This document shows positions 34,666-44,829 of a stretch of DNA of 64,000 bases, one piece after another. The notes beneath the pieces are model-generated. The model was not told where the DNA came from. It worked only from the letters and a program-made list of their open reading frames with translations, and did no database searches. The translations under genes and the position numbers were made by a program. This DNA comes from Pseudocercospora fijiensis CIRAD86 (lineage: Eukaryota > Ascomycota > Dothideomycetes > Mycosphaerellales > Mycosphaerellaceae), in NCBI RefSeq assembly GCF_000340215.1, contig NW_006921538.1, positions 2,888,045 through 2,952,044 on the forward strand, read 5' to 3'. Within the stretch, counting starts at the first letter, position 1, and every line of letters starts with the position of its first letter.

Positions 34666-37600
34666 GACTACTAGCTGTATACCTATCGACTTAAGGAAAC
34701 TTCTAAAGAAGTTTACGCGCTGTTTTATTGCGCTAATCTCTAGGCCTAGCGACAAAGAGAGAGAGCTCGGGTTCGATAATCGATTAGTATATATACTCTA
34801 TATAAGAGGGTAGCTAACAAGATTAAGCCCGTAAAGGGTAGCGTATACATTACCGATAGATCTAATCCTAGCGGGAATCCTAACTAGCGACAAAAGTGTC
34901 TTAATTAGGAAGCAATATTGCTACCTAGGGATAGTCCGTACGATTAGAGATATATTACTAAAAAGTTCTCTACTATTCCTAGGGGTTTAAGGCTAATACC
35001 GGAAAGGCTTGCGAAGATCAAACCTAGTATAGAGCTTTCGGAACGTAAACTAGACCTACTATACGAGCTTCTATACAATCGCGAAGCCGTATTAGTATAT
35101 AACTTCACTTACCTAGGCAGAATTAACCCGGAGGTTGCCCCTCCGTAGAAGATCCGAACAATCGAATATAAGCCTTAGGCCTACCTAGGTTTCAAGTTAA
35201 ACCTAAGCCTACGGGGTATAGTTAAGGATATAATACGGCAACGCGTAAAGGCCGGCATACTTAAGCCTTCCTATGCCTCGTATCGCAATCCGTACTTCCT
35301 AGTTTAAAAGAAGACGGCTCCTAGGGAACTAAAGAAGTACCGTCTAATTAACGCTATATAAAAGTTTAACGCGGTTACGATTAGAGATACTAACCTTCCT
35401 CCGGAGACTAATAGGTTCTTAGAAGCCTTTACTAACTGTATTGTAGCCTTACTAGTTAACGTTTTCTCGGGCTACGACTAGATTCCTCTTTACCCTAATA
35501 GCCGCGACCTTACTAGTTTCGAGACACCTCTTAGGCTATATAAACAAACTACCCTTCCCTAAGGGGCAACTAACTTAGTAGCCTAGTTCGTTCGCATTAT
35601 AAACTAAGTCCTCGCGGCCTATATCTCCTATATAGCGATGCCTTTCCTCGACGATATCGGTATTAAAGGGCCTAAAACTAGGTACGATAATAAAGAAGTA
35701 GAGCCTAGCATCCGTAGGTTCTTTCTCGAACATATCTAGAACCTCGATAGCGTCCTCTACGACCTAGAGCGAGCTAATCTAACGGTATATAGGGAGAAGC
35801 TTTAGCTCCTATACAAACGAATAAACATTATCGGGTTTGTAACCGATAAAAACGGCCGCTATCCTAATAATGCACGGGTCCTAAAGATAGTATCCTAGCT
35901 AGATCCTACCTATTAGAAGGATGTCCGAACCTAGCTTAGAGTAGTCTCCTACTTCCGTATCTAGGTCGAGAACTTTGTATTAGCTTATAAGCCCTTATAC
36001 GCCTTGCTTAAGAAGGATACTAAGTTCGAATAGACCCCCGTTTACTAAGCGGCTAAGGACAAGGTAACTAAGGCACTCGTTAGCGCACCTATACTTACGT
36101 CTATTAACTACTTAGAGGGTGCGGGTTTAATAGTTGTTACTATTAACTCGAGCGGGGAAGGCTATAGCGAGATACTAATATAGTGTAACCGTAAAGAACT
36201 ATCTTTGCGTTACCCTATCCGGTACGACTTAGGGCTATAGAAACCGATCGAGGCCCGGTACGATACTAGCAAGCGGGAATGCCTTAGAGTCTATAAGGCT
36301 CTAAAGAAGTTCCGACTATAGCTCTTTAGTATATTCTTTCGCCTAGAAATCGATGCTTAGACGCTAGTCTATTAGCTTAACCGTATAGCCTCCGACCTGC
36401 CTAACTCTGCGATAGCTCGGTAGGTTGCCTAGATCTATTTGTTTAACTTCGACGTCTTCTACGTTCCTAGGAAGAAGTATACTAGACCGGATAGCCTTTC
36501 TAGGAGGCCTACTACAGAAGAGGACATTACCGAAATAATAGAAAAGGAAGATATCGACGCGGTTGTTAACCGCACCTTCTTTACTGCCTTCTGTATTAGC
36601 GCTATACTAGCGATTACTAGGTCTGCTGCCGACGACTAGCCCGATAACTAGCCCGATAACTAGCCCGATAACTAGCCTAGTAACTAACCTAATAAAACTA
36701 ACGAGTAGCCTAAAAACCCTACTACTAATAGCGACTAGGCTAAAGCTAAGGCGGATGAATTAGATAGAGATAATATCCTTAATAGGGTCTACTTCGACGA
36801 CTTCTATTATATCGCCTACTTCCTAATCTATACAAAGAAAGCACCTAGTCTATTAAAGAGTTAGTACCGTCGGGTTATTCGCTATTCTCGACGATTCCTA
36901 GTTAAGGATCGCATCCTTTAGCGATAGGCGATAGTTAATACACCCCTCTAGCGTATTATTAATAACCCTATAGCAAGACAAGAAATCCTTTACGTAGTTT
37001 ACGACGAGCTTAGCTACCGGGTAGCGGAGGGCACCTTCGATATCCTTCGTCGACGATACTAGTAGGATAGCGTATAGGCTAATGTCTCTCGCTACTATAA
37101 GAGCTGTCCTAAGTGCAATTTTAGGAATAGCTACCGTCGGCTAGGCGAGCTGCGTATCCCCGCTACCTAATTAGTTAGCGAGCGATAGTACGGTAATAGG
37201 GTTTATCTAAGCCGGAATAATAGCCTCTATATTATTTAGGAAGGTCTTTCTCGATAGCCTAAAGCCTATTATTTCCGCAAGGGCTATAGTGCTATTAACG
37301 CCTATAACATAGCTACCTTCCTATTTAAGGACCTATTCTACCGATAGGGTACGCCTTATAAAATTATCTTAGACAACGCGACGACTAATATAGCTAAAGA
37401 AGTTTAAGCGCTACTTACTTTATACAGGGCGAAGACCGTTCGCATCTCCCCGTACTATCCCTAATCTAATACTATTGTTAAGCGCGGCTATCGGTCTTTA
37501 ATCGATGCCTTATCTAAGCTAACTAATAGAGGTAATAGATTAGTCGCGATCTCTACCTACGTCCTAGCCCTTCTCTAGGTAGACCGAACGACCGTTATCG

Positions 37601-38406
37601 ATACTACTAGCCTAACACTAGTAGAGCTTATAATTGGAAGAGACGCTGTTCTTCCGATTAAGTTGTCCTACCGTACGTATAGCGTTTACGACTAGGGGTC
37701 TGTTCGTACTAGAGCAGATCTCCTTACCCTACGCGCTAAGGCTCTAGAGGATATAACTACTACTTCTTAGGAGGGACTTGCTCGATAACGTCGCCTTCGT
37801 AAAGAGGCTAAGTAGTATTTCGACGACTATAATACTATTAATTAGGAACCTCTAAAGGTTAGCGATATAGTTCTCCTATACCGGTCGGAGCTAGAATATA
37901 GTTACTCCTATAAGCTAGCCTTTAAATAGAAAGGACCTTATAGAGTGTAGGAGGTCCTTTACGATAGTTCTACGTACCGTCTTTAGGAACTTAATAGTGC
38001 TACCTTGAAGCACTCGTACCCTCGGGCTAACCTAAAGAAGATCGTCGAGTTACGAGAACCTACCCGCTCTCCCCCGACCGAAGAAGAAGTTAGTACCTCT
38101 ACGGACCCTCTACCGACCTTAGATGCCTATCGGGAGGAGGATCCTACCGCGATTATAGATCCTATTCTGCCTAACAACTATACGTATCCCTAGATACGTC
38201 TTAGTAAGCCACTAGGAATAACTTATAAACAGAGGGAGGGTTATATGCGTATTAATTGCGCGTAGAGCATTTCCGATATTAATTCCGATAGTAAACTAGA
38301 CTTCTAGCTATCTAACTCTAACTCCGAGGAGGAACTCGACTAGTCTAGCGACGAAGACCGCCTAGAATTATAGGTATTAAACGACCCCGACCCCGAGACT
38401 AAATAA
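34666..38406 (+). pseudogene. pol of B2: RT, RNase H, integrase (1247 codons)
   Basis: Single frame, opened by a TGA just upstream (34663-34665) and closed by TAA at 38404. RT about 35100-35900, with PYFLV, KYRLINA and the catalytic box FLDD in place of YxDD (35644-35658). RNase H about 36060-36500, ending in FDVFYVPRKK and LSRRP. A four-residue Pro-Asp-Asn repeat follows. Integrase: zinc region about 36940-37130, core D, D, E about 37230-37520, C-terminal Pro/Glu/Asp tail 38005-38400. No chromodomain, unlike family A. Start codon not identifiable. Confidence 0.85.
36635..36692 (+). repeat. 12-bp codon-aligned tandem repeat in B2 pol
   Basis: About five copies of CTAGCCCGATAA between RNase H and integrase, encoding a repeated (Gln)-Pro-Asp-Asn unit with Gln codons now TAG; the last copies are diverged. 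Confidence 0.75.
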
Positions 38407-38675
38407 TTGCTTACTCTTCCTTGCCTCTATCTGCCTCTACTACGTTGCTTCCTTACTCTTGTTAATCGTTCTCCGCGCTGTTAATGTAGTGCCGCCCTAT
38501 ACCTTTAGTCCTTACCTATTATCCGTTCCTACTAATGTTTATACTCTCGTTTATTGCTTTTAGTTTATCTTATTATTGTCCTTTGCTTTTACCTTTGCCT
38601 TCGATTAATGTTGCTATAACTTTATTCCTTTGCTCTTGTTTTTCCTTAGATAGAACTGTACGAGGCGTGTTTTCC

Positions 38676-38700
38676 TAATAATATCCCGGGGGTAGTATTA
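38676..38700. repeat. 25-bp palindrome after B2 pol
   Basis: Arms TAATAATATCCC and GGGGTAGTATTA, 270 bp after the pol stop, at the same spacing as in B1. Confidence 0.85.
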
Positions 38701-39120
38701 GAAAGATAGCCGAACCTAACCCTCTACCCTCCTAGGACTACTTCCCTCTAGCTTCCTAGACTCTAGCGACTACCCTTAGATATTAACTACAATAAGATAC
38801 TCTACTAGAGACTGTTCCTGCCCTAATTAGTACTAGTTACGTAGGACAACTAAGAAAGGGAGGTTCCCTATCCCTCTCTATCGCTTAGATAGATATAGTA
38901 ACCTAGGCCTATAGCCTCTAAGAATAGGGACCTTAGGCTATTAAGCTTAGTGTTTAGAAGAAGGAAGAAGGTAAACGTACGGACTACCTTTACGTACTTG
39001 CTAATATAAAAGGTAATGCTGCATCTATAACGGTAGTACTATAGACTAATATACCGACGAATTAGCTACGCTAGGCCTAGGCGACTTGCTCCTCGTCGCC
39101 GAGCATCTCTAGAGAAAAGC

Positions 39121-39145
39121 TAATACTATCCCGGGGGTGTTATTA
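39121..39145. repeat. 25-bp palindrome upstream of B2 ORF3
   Basis: Arms TAATACTATCCC and GGGGTGTTATTA, about 430 bp before ORF3. Confidence 0.84.
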
Positions 39146-39469
39146 GTCCCGCTAGCCTTACTACTATAGATTTCTGCTAGGGACTCGAACTAACTAGTTA
39201 CATTTCGAGTACGCGAGAGTCTACGATAGCTAAAGTTTAACAAAGGCGCGTAGTTGCTACCGGCAATTAGCTAGATCGATTGTTAAACTTTAGCCTATCC
39301 TAATAATAAAGAAGTCTCGTATATAGCTTTACTTTTATATATAGCCGTTATCCGTTTGCTTTACTAGCGCGGTATATACGGACTACGTTACCTTCGTACC
39401 CTATTTAAAGCGAGCTTCCTAAGCTCTTTCTTCTACTCGATTACTAACTAACTCGCTACCGCCTAGCTA

Positions 39470-39489
39470 CCCCCCCCCCCCCCCCCCCC
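39470..39489. repeat. C20 homopolymer upstream of B2 ORF3
   Basis: Twenty C in a row on the coding strand, 86 bp before the ORF3 start. The equivalent B1 tract is 14. Confidence 0.85.
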
Positions 39490-39574
39490 TTCTATCTAAA
39501 CCCTTTAATTATTACTACTAAGTAGCGAACATACTTGCAAGCCTGTTTCTAACCTACTTCCGCTTCGGTCGACT

Positions 39575-42322
39575 ATATCTTCCGGCGCCCTAAATCCGCT
39601 AGGCGCTAGTAGCAGTAACGACCTACCTACCCTTATTAACCTAAGCCTAGCCGCCCTAGTCCCGATCGAAGCCCTATCCGATAGCGCCTTAGCTACTATA
39701 ACTAGTCTCGAGCACTACTTCTAGATCGTTACCGCCCTTAAAGATCCTTAAGAGAAGATCTAGAATGCTCGCACCCTACTATACGTTATCGATAGGAATA
39801 TTAAGAAGGCTGCTATCTTAGTTACGTACGGCATAAACAACTTGCGTTAGTCTATCGGTAAACGCATCTTTAAGCGCGAGGTTCTTAACGATATAGATAT
39901 TAAGCAAGCCTTTCCTATCGTCTATAGCCTCGAGATAGCCGGTACCTAGATTCGTTTACGCTTTAAGACCCTCGACTAGGCCTTCGAACACTAAGGAGGA
40001 CTAAGTAGTCTTCCTAAGAGCCTTGTTAACTTCGCCTACGGTAGACAAGAGCGTACTAAGCAGGTCTCTTCGTTCGTTAACAAGTATAAGGTCTATCGTT
40101 AAGGCGCCGAGCACCTTTCCCGCACTATAATCTATCGTATATCTACCGCTAGTAAGAAGGTAGGCAAGTAGTTACTTAACTTGTCCTTTGCGCTTAACGA
40201 CTTTACGATATCCTACTAGAAGCGGTACTACGATACAATTATAGAGATCGATCTTGATATACAGATAACTAAGGATCTGCTAAAAGAGAAGGGCTATCGT
40301 ATTAATAGTATAAGCTTTATTGTTGAAGGTTAAGAGGCCCCTATCGTTAATGTTCTTAAACGCAAGGCTCTTCGCCTAGAAATAGAGGCCGATACGGCTA
40401 CTAGTCTCGCGCTCGCTATAGAAATGTAGGCTAAAGATCGTCGCTCGACCCGTAACCGTAAGGTCCCTTAAGAAGTTAAAGACGAGCGCGCTAAGGCCGA
40501 AGTAGCGCGTAAGAAGGCATTGTATACTCGCTAGGCCCTCCGTAAGGCTACTAAGAAGTATAGCGCCCCTTCTAGTACTAACTATAGTACTAACCGTAGT
40601 AACTCGGATATTAATATACTAGATATGCTACTAGAAGATATCTCCTCCGAAGGCTCCTTTAGCGAGCGTAGAGATAGAGGCCTCTCGCCGATCCTATTAA
40701 CTAAGAACATCTATAGTCCCTACAAGGGCGACTCTATTACGTACCTTATTACTAAGATCGATATAGTTCCTAAAGCCGATATAGGTAAAGCTCCTACCGC
40801 CCTATCTATCTATTAACAGCTCGACGACCTTAGTAAGCTAGGTAAAGAGCGGTTTACTATATATACTAACTATATTAAGAAAGCCGCTAAGGTATATAGT
40901 CTTTATACTAGTACTAAGACGAGTATCCTCGTCGGTCGCCTATTAAAGATTAGTCGCGAGGTTGCTAATTAGGATGCCTTTACTACCCTTAAGACTAGTT
41001 ATACTAACTAGTTTCCTAGACGTCCTACTGCCGCCCCGACCTCCCTAGGACTCTACGTATTCAACCCTACTAGCACTATTACTCGCGATCTTACGCTAAC
41101 TAAGCGTTAGTACAAGTTAGTCGCTAGCATTCTCGGCTAAGGCACCTCCTTCGACCGCTTTCGTTAGACTAGCAATGCTATCTTCCCTCGAGTCTTCGGT
41201 TAGATACAGTCGCCTCGCGGAGCGTACCTTCCTCTTATTATCGACCTAATATAGGAGGAGTTTCGTATATTCTTTTAGTATATGCGTAAACTGCCTAAGT
41301 CTAAGTAGGAAGGCCGTAATGCCCTTTAAACCTATAGAGTAAGCAACTAAATCGTCCGTTAGCATCCCGCCTTATAGCTCTTAGCCGTTACCCTTCGACC
41401 TAATTACGTATACGAGCTTATCTCCGTCCCTAAGCCTACTAAGTACTTTAAAGTAGGTAATAGCGGTTATAAGAACTGCCCTACTAAGGAGACTTCTCGT
41501 CTCGGATAAGATATAGTTAAGCTCGTAGCTAGTAAGGGTGCTAGCTATCTGCGTATTAAGGTTTCTCTTATGTCTAAAGATAAGACCGCCTATTTAACTA
41601 TTATCGAGGGTATATACGAACTAGAGGTCTTCGAGAACTAGGTTAAGAAGCTTAATGCCCGTAGCCTAGTTCTACTAAACAAGATTAGCAAGCTTACTAA
41701 CAAGCACCTTACTAACAACGACCTCGGCTATATGTTCGATAGTTAGACTAACGAAGGCGAGGCAGCTTAGTAGATCCTTAACCCTCTAAAGGAATGCGAA
41801 GTCTCTATTTAGATACTATACCTTCCGTATAGTAATCTAAAGCCCGAGAGCGACCGTATATTAATCGACCTAGGCCACTCTTATATTATCGATAGCACTA
41901 AGATTAAGGGCTACGATAACTTAACCGTCGCTAAGGTTGCTAAGGCGGCCGCGTACCGCAATCTAACCGCCCTTCTAGGTTCGAACACCTTCGTGCCGTT
42001 CGCCTTCCCTACCGCTATCTTAGTCGAAGGCCTTAGTTGCATTTCCGATACCCTAGTCGGTAGAATTCCTTAGTCAAGTTACGTTGTTTAGAACGAAGTT
42101 AAACAAATCCTCTAGTTTAGCGAGGAGGAGCTTAAGGAATATCTACGCGAGTAGGAGAACGCTATATAGGAGAAGGCTGCTAACCTCCTCGTTACTTAAG
42201 CTTACTACGAGGCCGAGTACTTTAGTACTAACAGCTTTAATACCTACGGAGGAGTTTTAGAGAACCGCCTAGCTAATAAGGTTATTGCTAGTAAGGATTA
42301 CGGTGTATTAAAGCAGCAGTAA
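39575..42322 (+). pseudogene. ORF3 of B2, unknown protein (916 codons)
   Basis: Counterpart of the B1 ORF. Start is ATA (ATG in B1), stop TAA after two Gln codons, no frameshift in 2748 bp. Regions: N-terminal helical part (about residues 30-230), basic Lys/Arg/Glu segment suggestive of a coiled coil (about 255-300), Ser/Asn linker, a conserved middle block (EDISSEGSFSERRD, 40625-40816), then a long C-terminal half with alternating beta-like and helical stretches (RILIDLGHSYIID near 41850). I recognise no known domain. Position after pol recalls env-like or accessory ORFs of plant and animal LTR elements, but membrane features are lacking. It could be a second structural protein or a captured host gene. 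Confidence 0.78.
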
Positions 42323-42515
42323 GTCGGTATAGTAGACTAATTACTTAGGATTGTTTTGCATGTTAATAGATTCTAGGAACAATGCTACCCCGGGGGTATT
42401 ATTAGGAGTTTCTGCAAAATGGCCCTAGCTAAAGATGCCTAAGGCAACTATATACCTGTTTGTTTTTAGCGCGCAATGTAAAGCGTGTCTAGTTAGACAC
42501 GAAGAAAGGGAGGGA
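42323..42515 (+). other. B2 3' noncoding segment and polypurine tract
   Basis: Contains the palindrome at 42380 and, at 42501-42515, the polypurine tract GAAGAAAGGGAGGGA abutting the LTR. No gene. Confidence 0.75.
42380..42404. repeat. 25-bp palindrome after B2 ORF3
   Basis: Arms CAATGCTACCCC and GGGGTATTATTA around G, 57 bp after the ORF3 stop. The left arm appears to be in its unmutated form. Confidence 0.88.
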
Positions 42516-42795
42516 TATTAGCTAGTAACCGGCCCTATATACCTAGGCTAAGTTTTAAGCCTACATAAGAGGCCTCCTTCTATATTATAGATAGGGCACT
42601 AACCTCGTATAGTATATTGTTTATATTACACTTCTATAATGCCTATGTTGTAGGGCTCTAGTTATTAGCCTAAGCAACTGTCTTGTTATCCTATTATGCT
42701 AAACATAGCTGCCTATATTACTATAGGTTACATTACCCTCGGTAGCCTATACTATTACTACAGGTAGTAGTAGTAGTATTGGTTTCCGTCCTTTA
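42516..42795 (+). repeat. 3' LTR of B2 (280 bp)
   Basis: Same borders as the 5' LTR; differences are mostly C/T and G/A. Followed by CTAG. Confidence 0.92.
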
Positions 42796-43340
42796 CTAGG
42801 TTGCCGGCTATAGATACTAGCTACGGACAAAAGTTATACCTTATATAAAACGAGAGCGAGGCTCTCTACCTTATCCCGTCTTATTGCTACAATAAGTTTC
42901 TCGACTTTCGACTTTACTTTATCCTTATCTAGGATCTTCTATTAGTCGTCGTTTAATAGTGCAATTTTAAGCGTCTTAAAGAGGGCTCGGATCGCGATTT
43001 AAACTATATAAGCGAGGTAGGGAAACTTCTATAGGGATGCAACTAGTAACGACGTCGGCTCCGATTTAATAGGGCTAGGGCTATTAATAGGCTCCTCTTT
43101 ATCGTTATTATCGTGCGTATTATCGTGCGTATTATCGTGCGTATCCGGAATCGTAGCGAGCTTAATATTCGGAAGATTAAGCTAGATTGTAGACCTTATA
43201 ATCTCCTCTACGTACTCGACCCTATCGATATAATTAGTGATTTTAAAGACATATACGAGTGAATTGTATATACAACGCCTTATATAATATTCGATTATTA
43301 CTAGCGTTGTCCGTAGTAATCGAGATCAGTTTCGTTATTA
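42796..43340 (-). pseudogene. hAT transposase, central part
   Basis: Minus-strand frame between the A4 and B2 insertions: the end of ITTDNASNN, an acidic linker with a Thr-His-Asp-Asn repeat, then the LAYIVQIAIRAL segment typical of the hAT central region, and VEKLIVAIRR. A predicted intron starts at 42839 (GTATAA) and continues across B2 to an acceptor at 30397. Without B2 it is about 69 bp long, and it carries a GCCGGC unit (42802-42813). Confidence 0.8.
43107..43144 (-). repeat. 12-bp codon-aligned tandem repeat in the hAT gene
   Basis: Three copies of TTATCGTGCGTA, encoding a four-residue His-Asp-Asn-Thr unit in the acidic linker. Confidence 0.75.
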
Positions 43341-43345
43341 CGCTA

Positions 43346-43542
43346 TGTGAGAAGGGTTATATTAGTAGGTAGATAGGGTAGTAGTAGGTACGAGTAGTAT
43401 TCGATAAGGAGCTAGGAGGAGAGGGAGGAAGGCAGGCAAGTTGGCCTATTACTAAGCGCTAAGCCCTGCCTGAGGCACTAAGACCCTAGCTTTACTTGGC
43501 CTAGTTACATGCTAATTACGTGTAGCCTCTTTAGCCCTAATA
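43346..43542 (-). repeat. 3' LTR of A4 (197 bp)
   Basis: Outer end keeps the complement of ...CA (TGTG on the plus strand). The inner end is next to the polypurine complement. Confidence 0.92.
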
Positions 43543-44782
43543 TACGCTTCCCTTCTAAAGGCCGCGCCCTCGTAGCCTGTCTATATTCTACGACCTCTAT
43601 TGCCGCTAACTTAGCAAGTCTAAGAAGCTGCTTAGCCCGCGCTAAATTGAACACTTAACTACCTAATTATGTAACTATATCAAACCTTACCTCTAAACAA
43701 TACAATATATAACTCCAACTGCGCTATCTCTATATACAATAAACTATAAAGTAATATATATCTATAAGAATTAAAGGCCTTCGACTAATTACAATACGAG
43801 CGCGTCTTCCCTACTATAATAGGTAGACGTACGAGGTATTGTAGCACTGCCTCCGTTCTAAGTAATATCGTATCGAGTTCTTTGCGTCTACTCTTAAAAG
43901 ACCTAGCAATATCCGTTTCTAAGGGTTTGTCCGTTCCGAGGGTTGTTCTTGTTATTACGAGGGCTATTATTACTATCGTAGTTTCGCTAGCCCAAATTAG
44001 TCAGGTTTAGTAGCCTTTAAGTGTCAACCAATTATATCTTTTCAAAAAACTCAGTTCTTCTAGTTTCTATAGGTAAAGGCTATTATAAGTACAATAGTTA
44101 AGGTTCGCCTCGCTTAAAGGGTTAGATAGATCGAGGAGTAACCTATTATCTGCAAGATCGACCCCGGCTAGCTTAGCTCTATAGTTTTTGCCCTTAGTTA
44201 GTCTATTAGTCGCTTAATCTTTTAACTTAGTCAAAGTTTTGACTTAGCCTTAAAGTTTTGATTAAACCTTTAACAGGCTTACAGCTTTTAATTAAAGTTT
44301 TAATTAAAGGTGCCTTAGGCTCGTAGTGTAGGTAAGGTTGTGTCTATAGGCGTAGCGACAATAGTAAGTAACGTTGACAATAGTAGCGCTAGTCGTCTTA
44401 GCGCTAACTTCACCTTCTTCTAATTTCCTTCTTTAACTAATAATAACTCGGCAATACCGTTACTAATATAGCTATATTCTTCCTTTCTTAAATAGCAATA
44501 CACTCCGCAACACCGTTACTAATATAGCTACGCCGGCCGCCGGCATACTGCTAGCTCGTAGCGCGACACTATCATCCTCGATAGGATAAAGGAATAAGAG
44601 GGGGGCCTAATACTAGGAGAAGGCCCTATAGGGCGCATTAGTAAAGAGGTAGAGCCCTTAAAAGAGTATACGATTAGTTAACGCGTTATAGCGCGCTTGT
44701 TGATACTCGGTGCGCGTTTACTATAGTAGTGTAGTCTTATTGTCCTTCGTTGCTAACAATTACTTGCTTCTAATTGGTTAGC
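43543..44782 (-). other. 3' noncoding region of A4
   Basis: Counterpart of 7093-8298 in A1, including the two-unit direct repeat near 44420-44530. No frame. Confidence 0.6.
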
Positions 44783-44807
44783 TAATAGCACCCCGGGGGT
44801 AGCATTG
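44783..44807. repeat. 25-bp palindrome, A4 pol end
   Basis: Arms TAATAGCACCCC and GGGGTAGCATTG, 22 bp outside the pol stop. Confidence 0.86.
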
Positions 44808-44829
44808 ATCCTAGGCCTTAATAGTAACA

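Larger units (their letters stand above)
38407..39574 (+). other. Spacer between B2 pol and ORF3
   Basis: About 1.2 kb without a frame. It starts with a pyrimidine-rich stretch and holds two palindromes and a C20 tract. The same layout is seen in B1. Confidence 0.7.
30426..42795 (+). mobile_element. Full-length element B2, 12.37 kb gypsy-type with a third ORF
   Basis: Two 280-bp LTRs, a 4-bp duplication CTAG (30422-30425 and 42796-42799), leader, gag-protease ORF, pol ORF, about 1.2 kb spacer, ORF3, polypurine tract. Five copies of the 25-bp palindrome mark the borders of the three ORFs. It interrupts a predicted intron of the hAT transposase gene. Unusually long for a fungal gypsy element because of ORF3. 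All frames carry only TAG/TAA. Confidence 0.92.

Noticed and set aside
39575..42322. Calling ORF3 an envelope gene
   Set aside because: No signal peptide, transmembrane helix or cysteine pattern seen in either copy.
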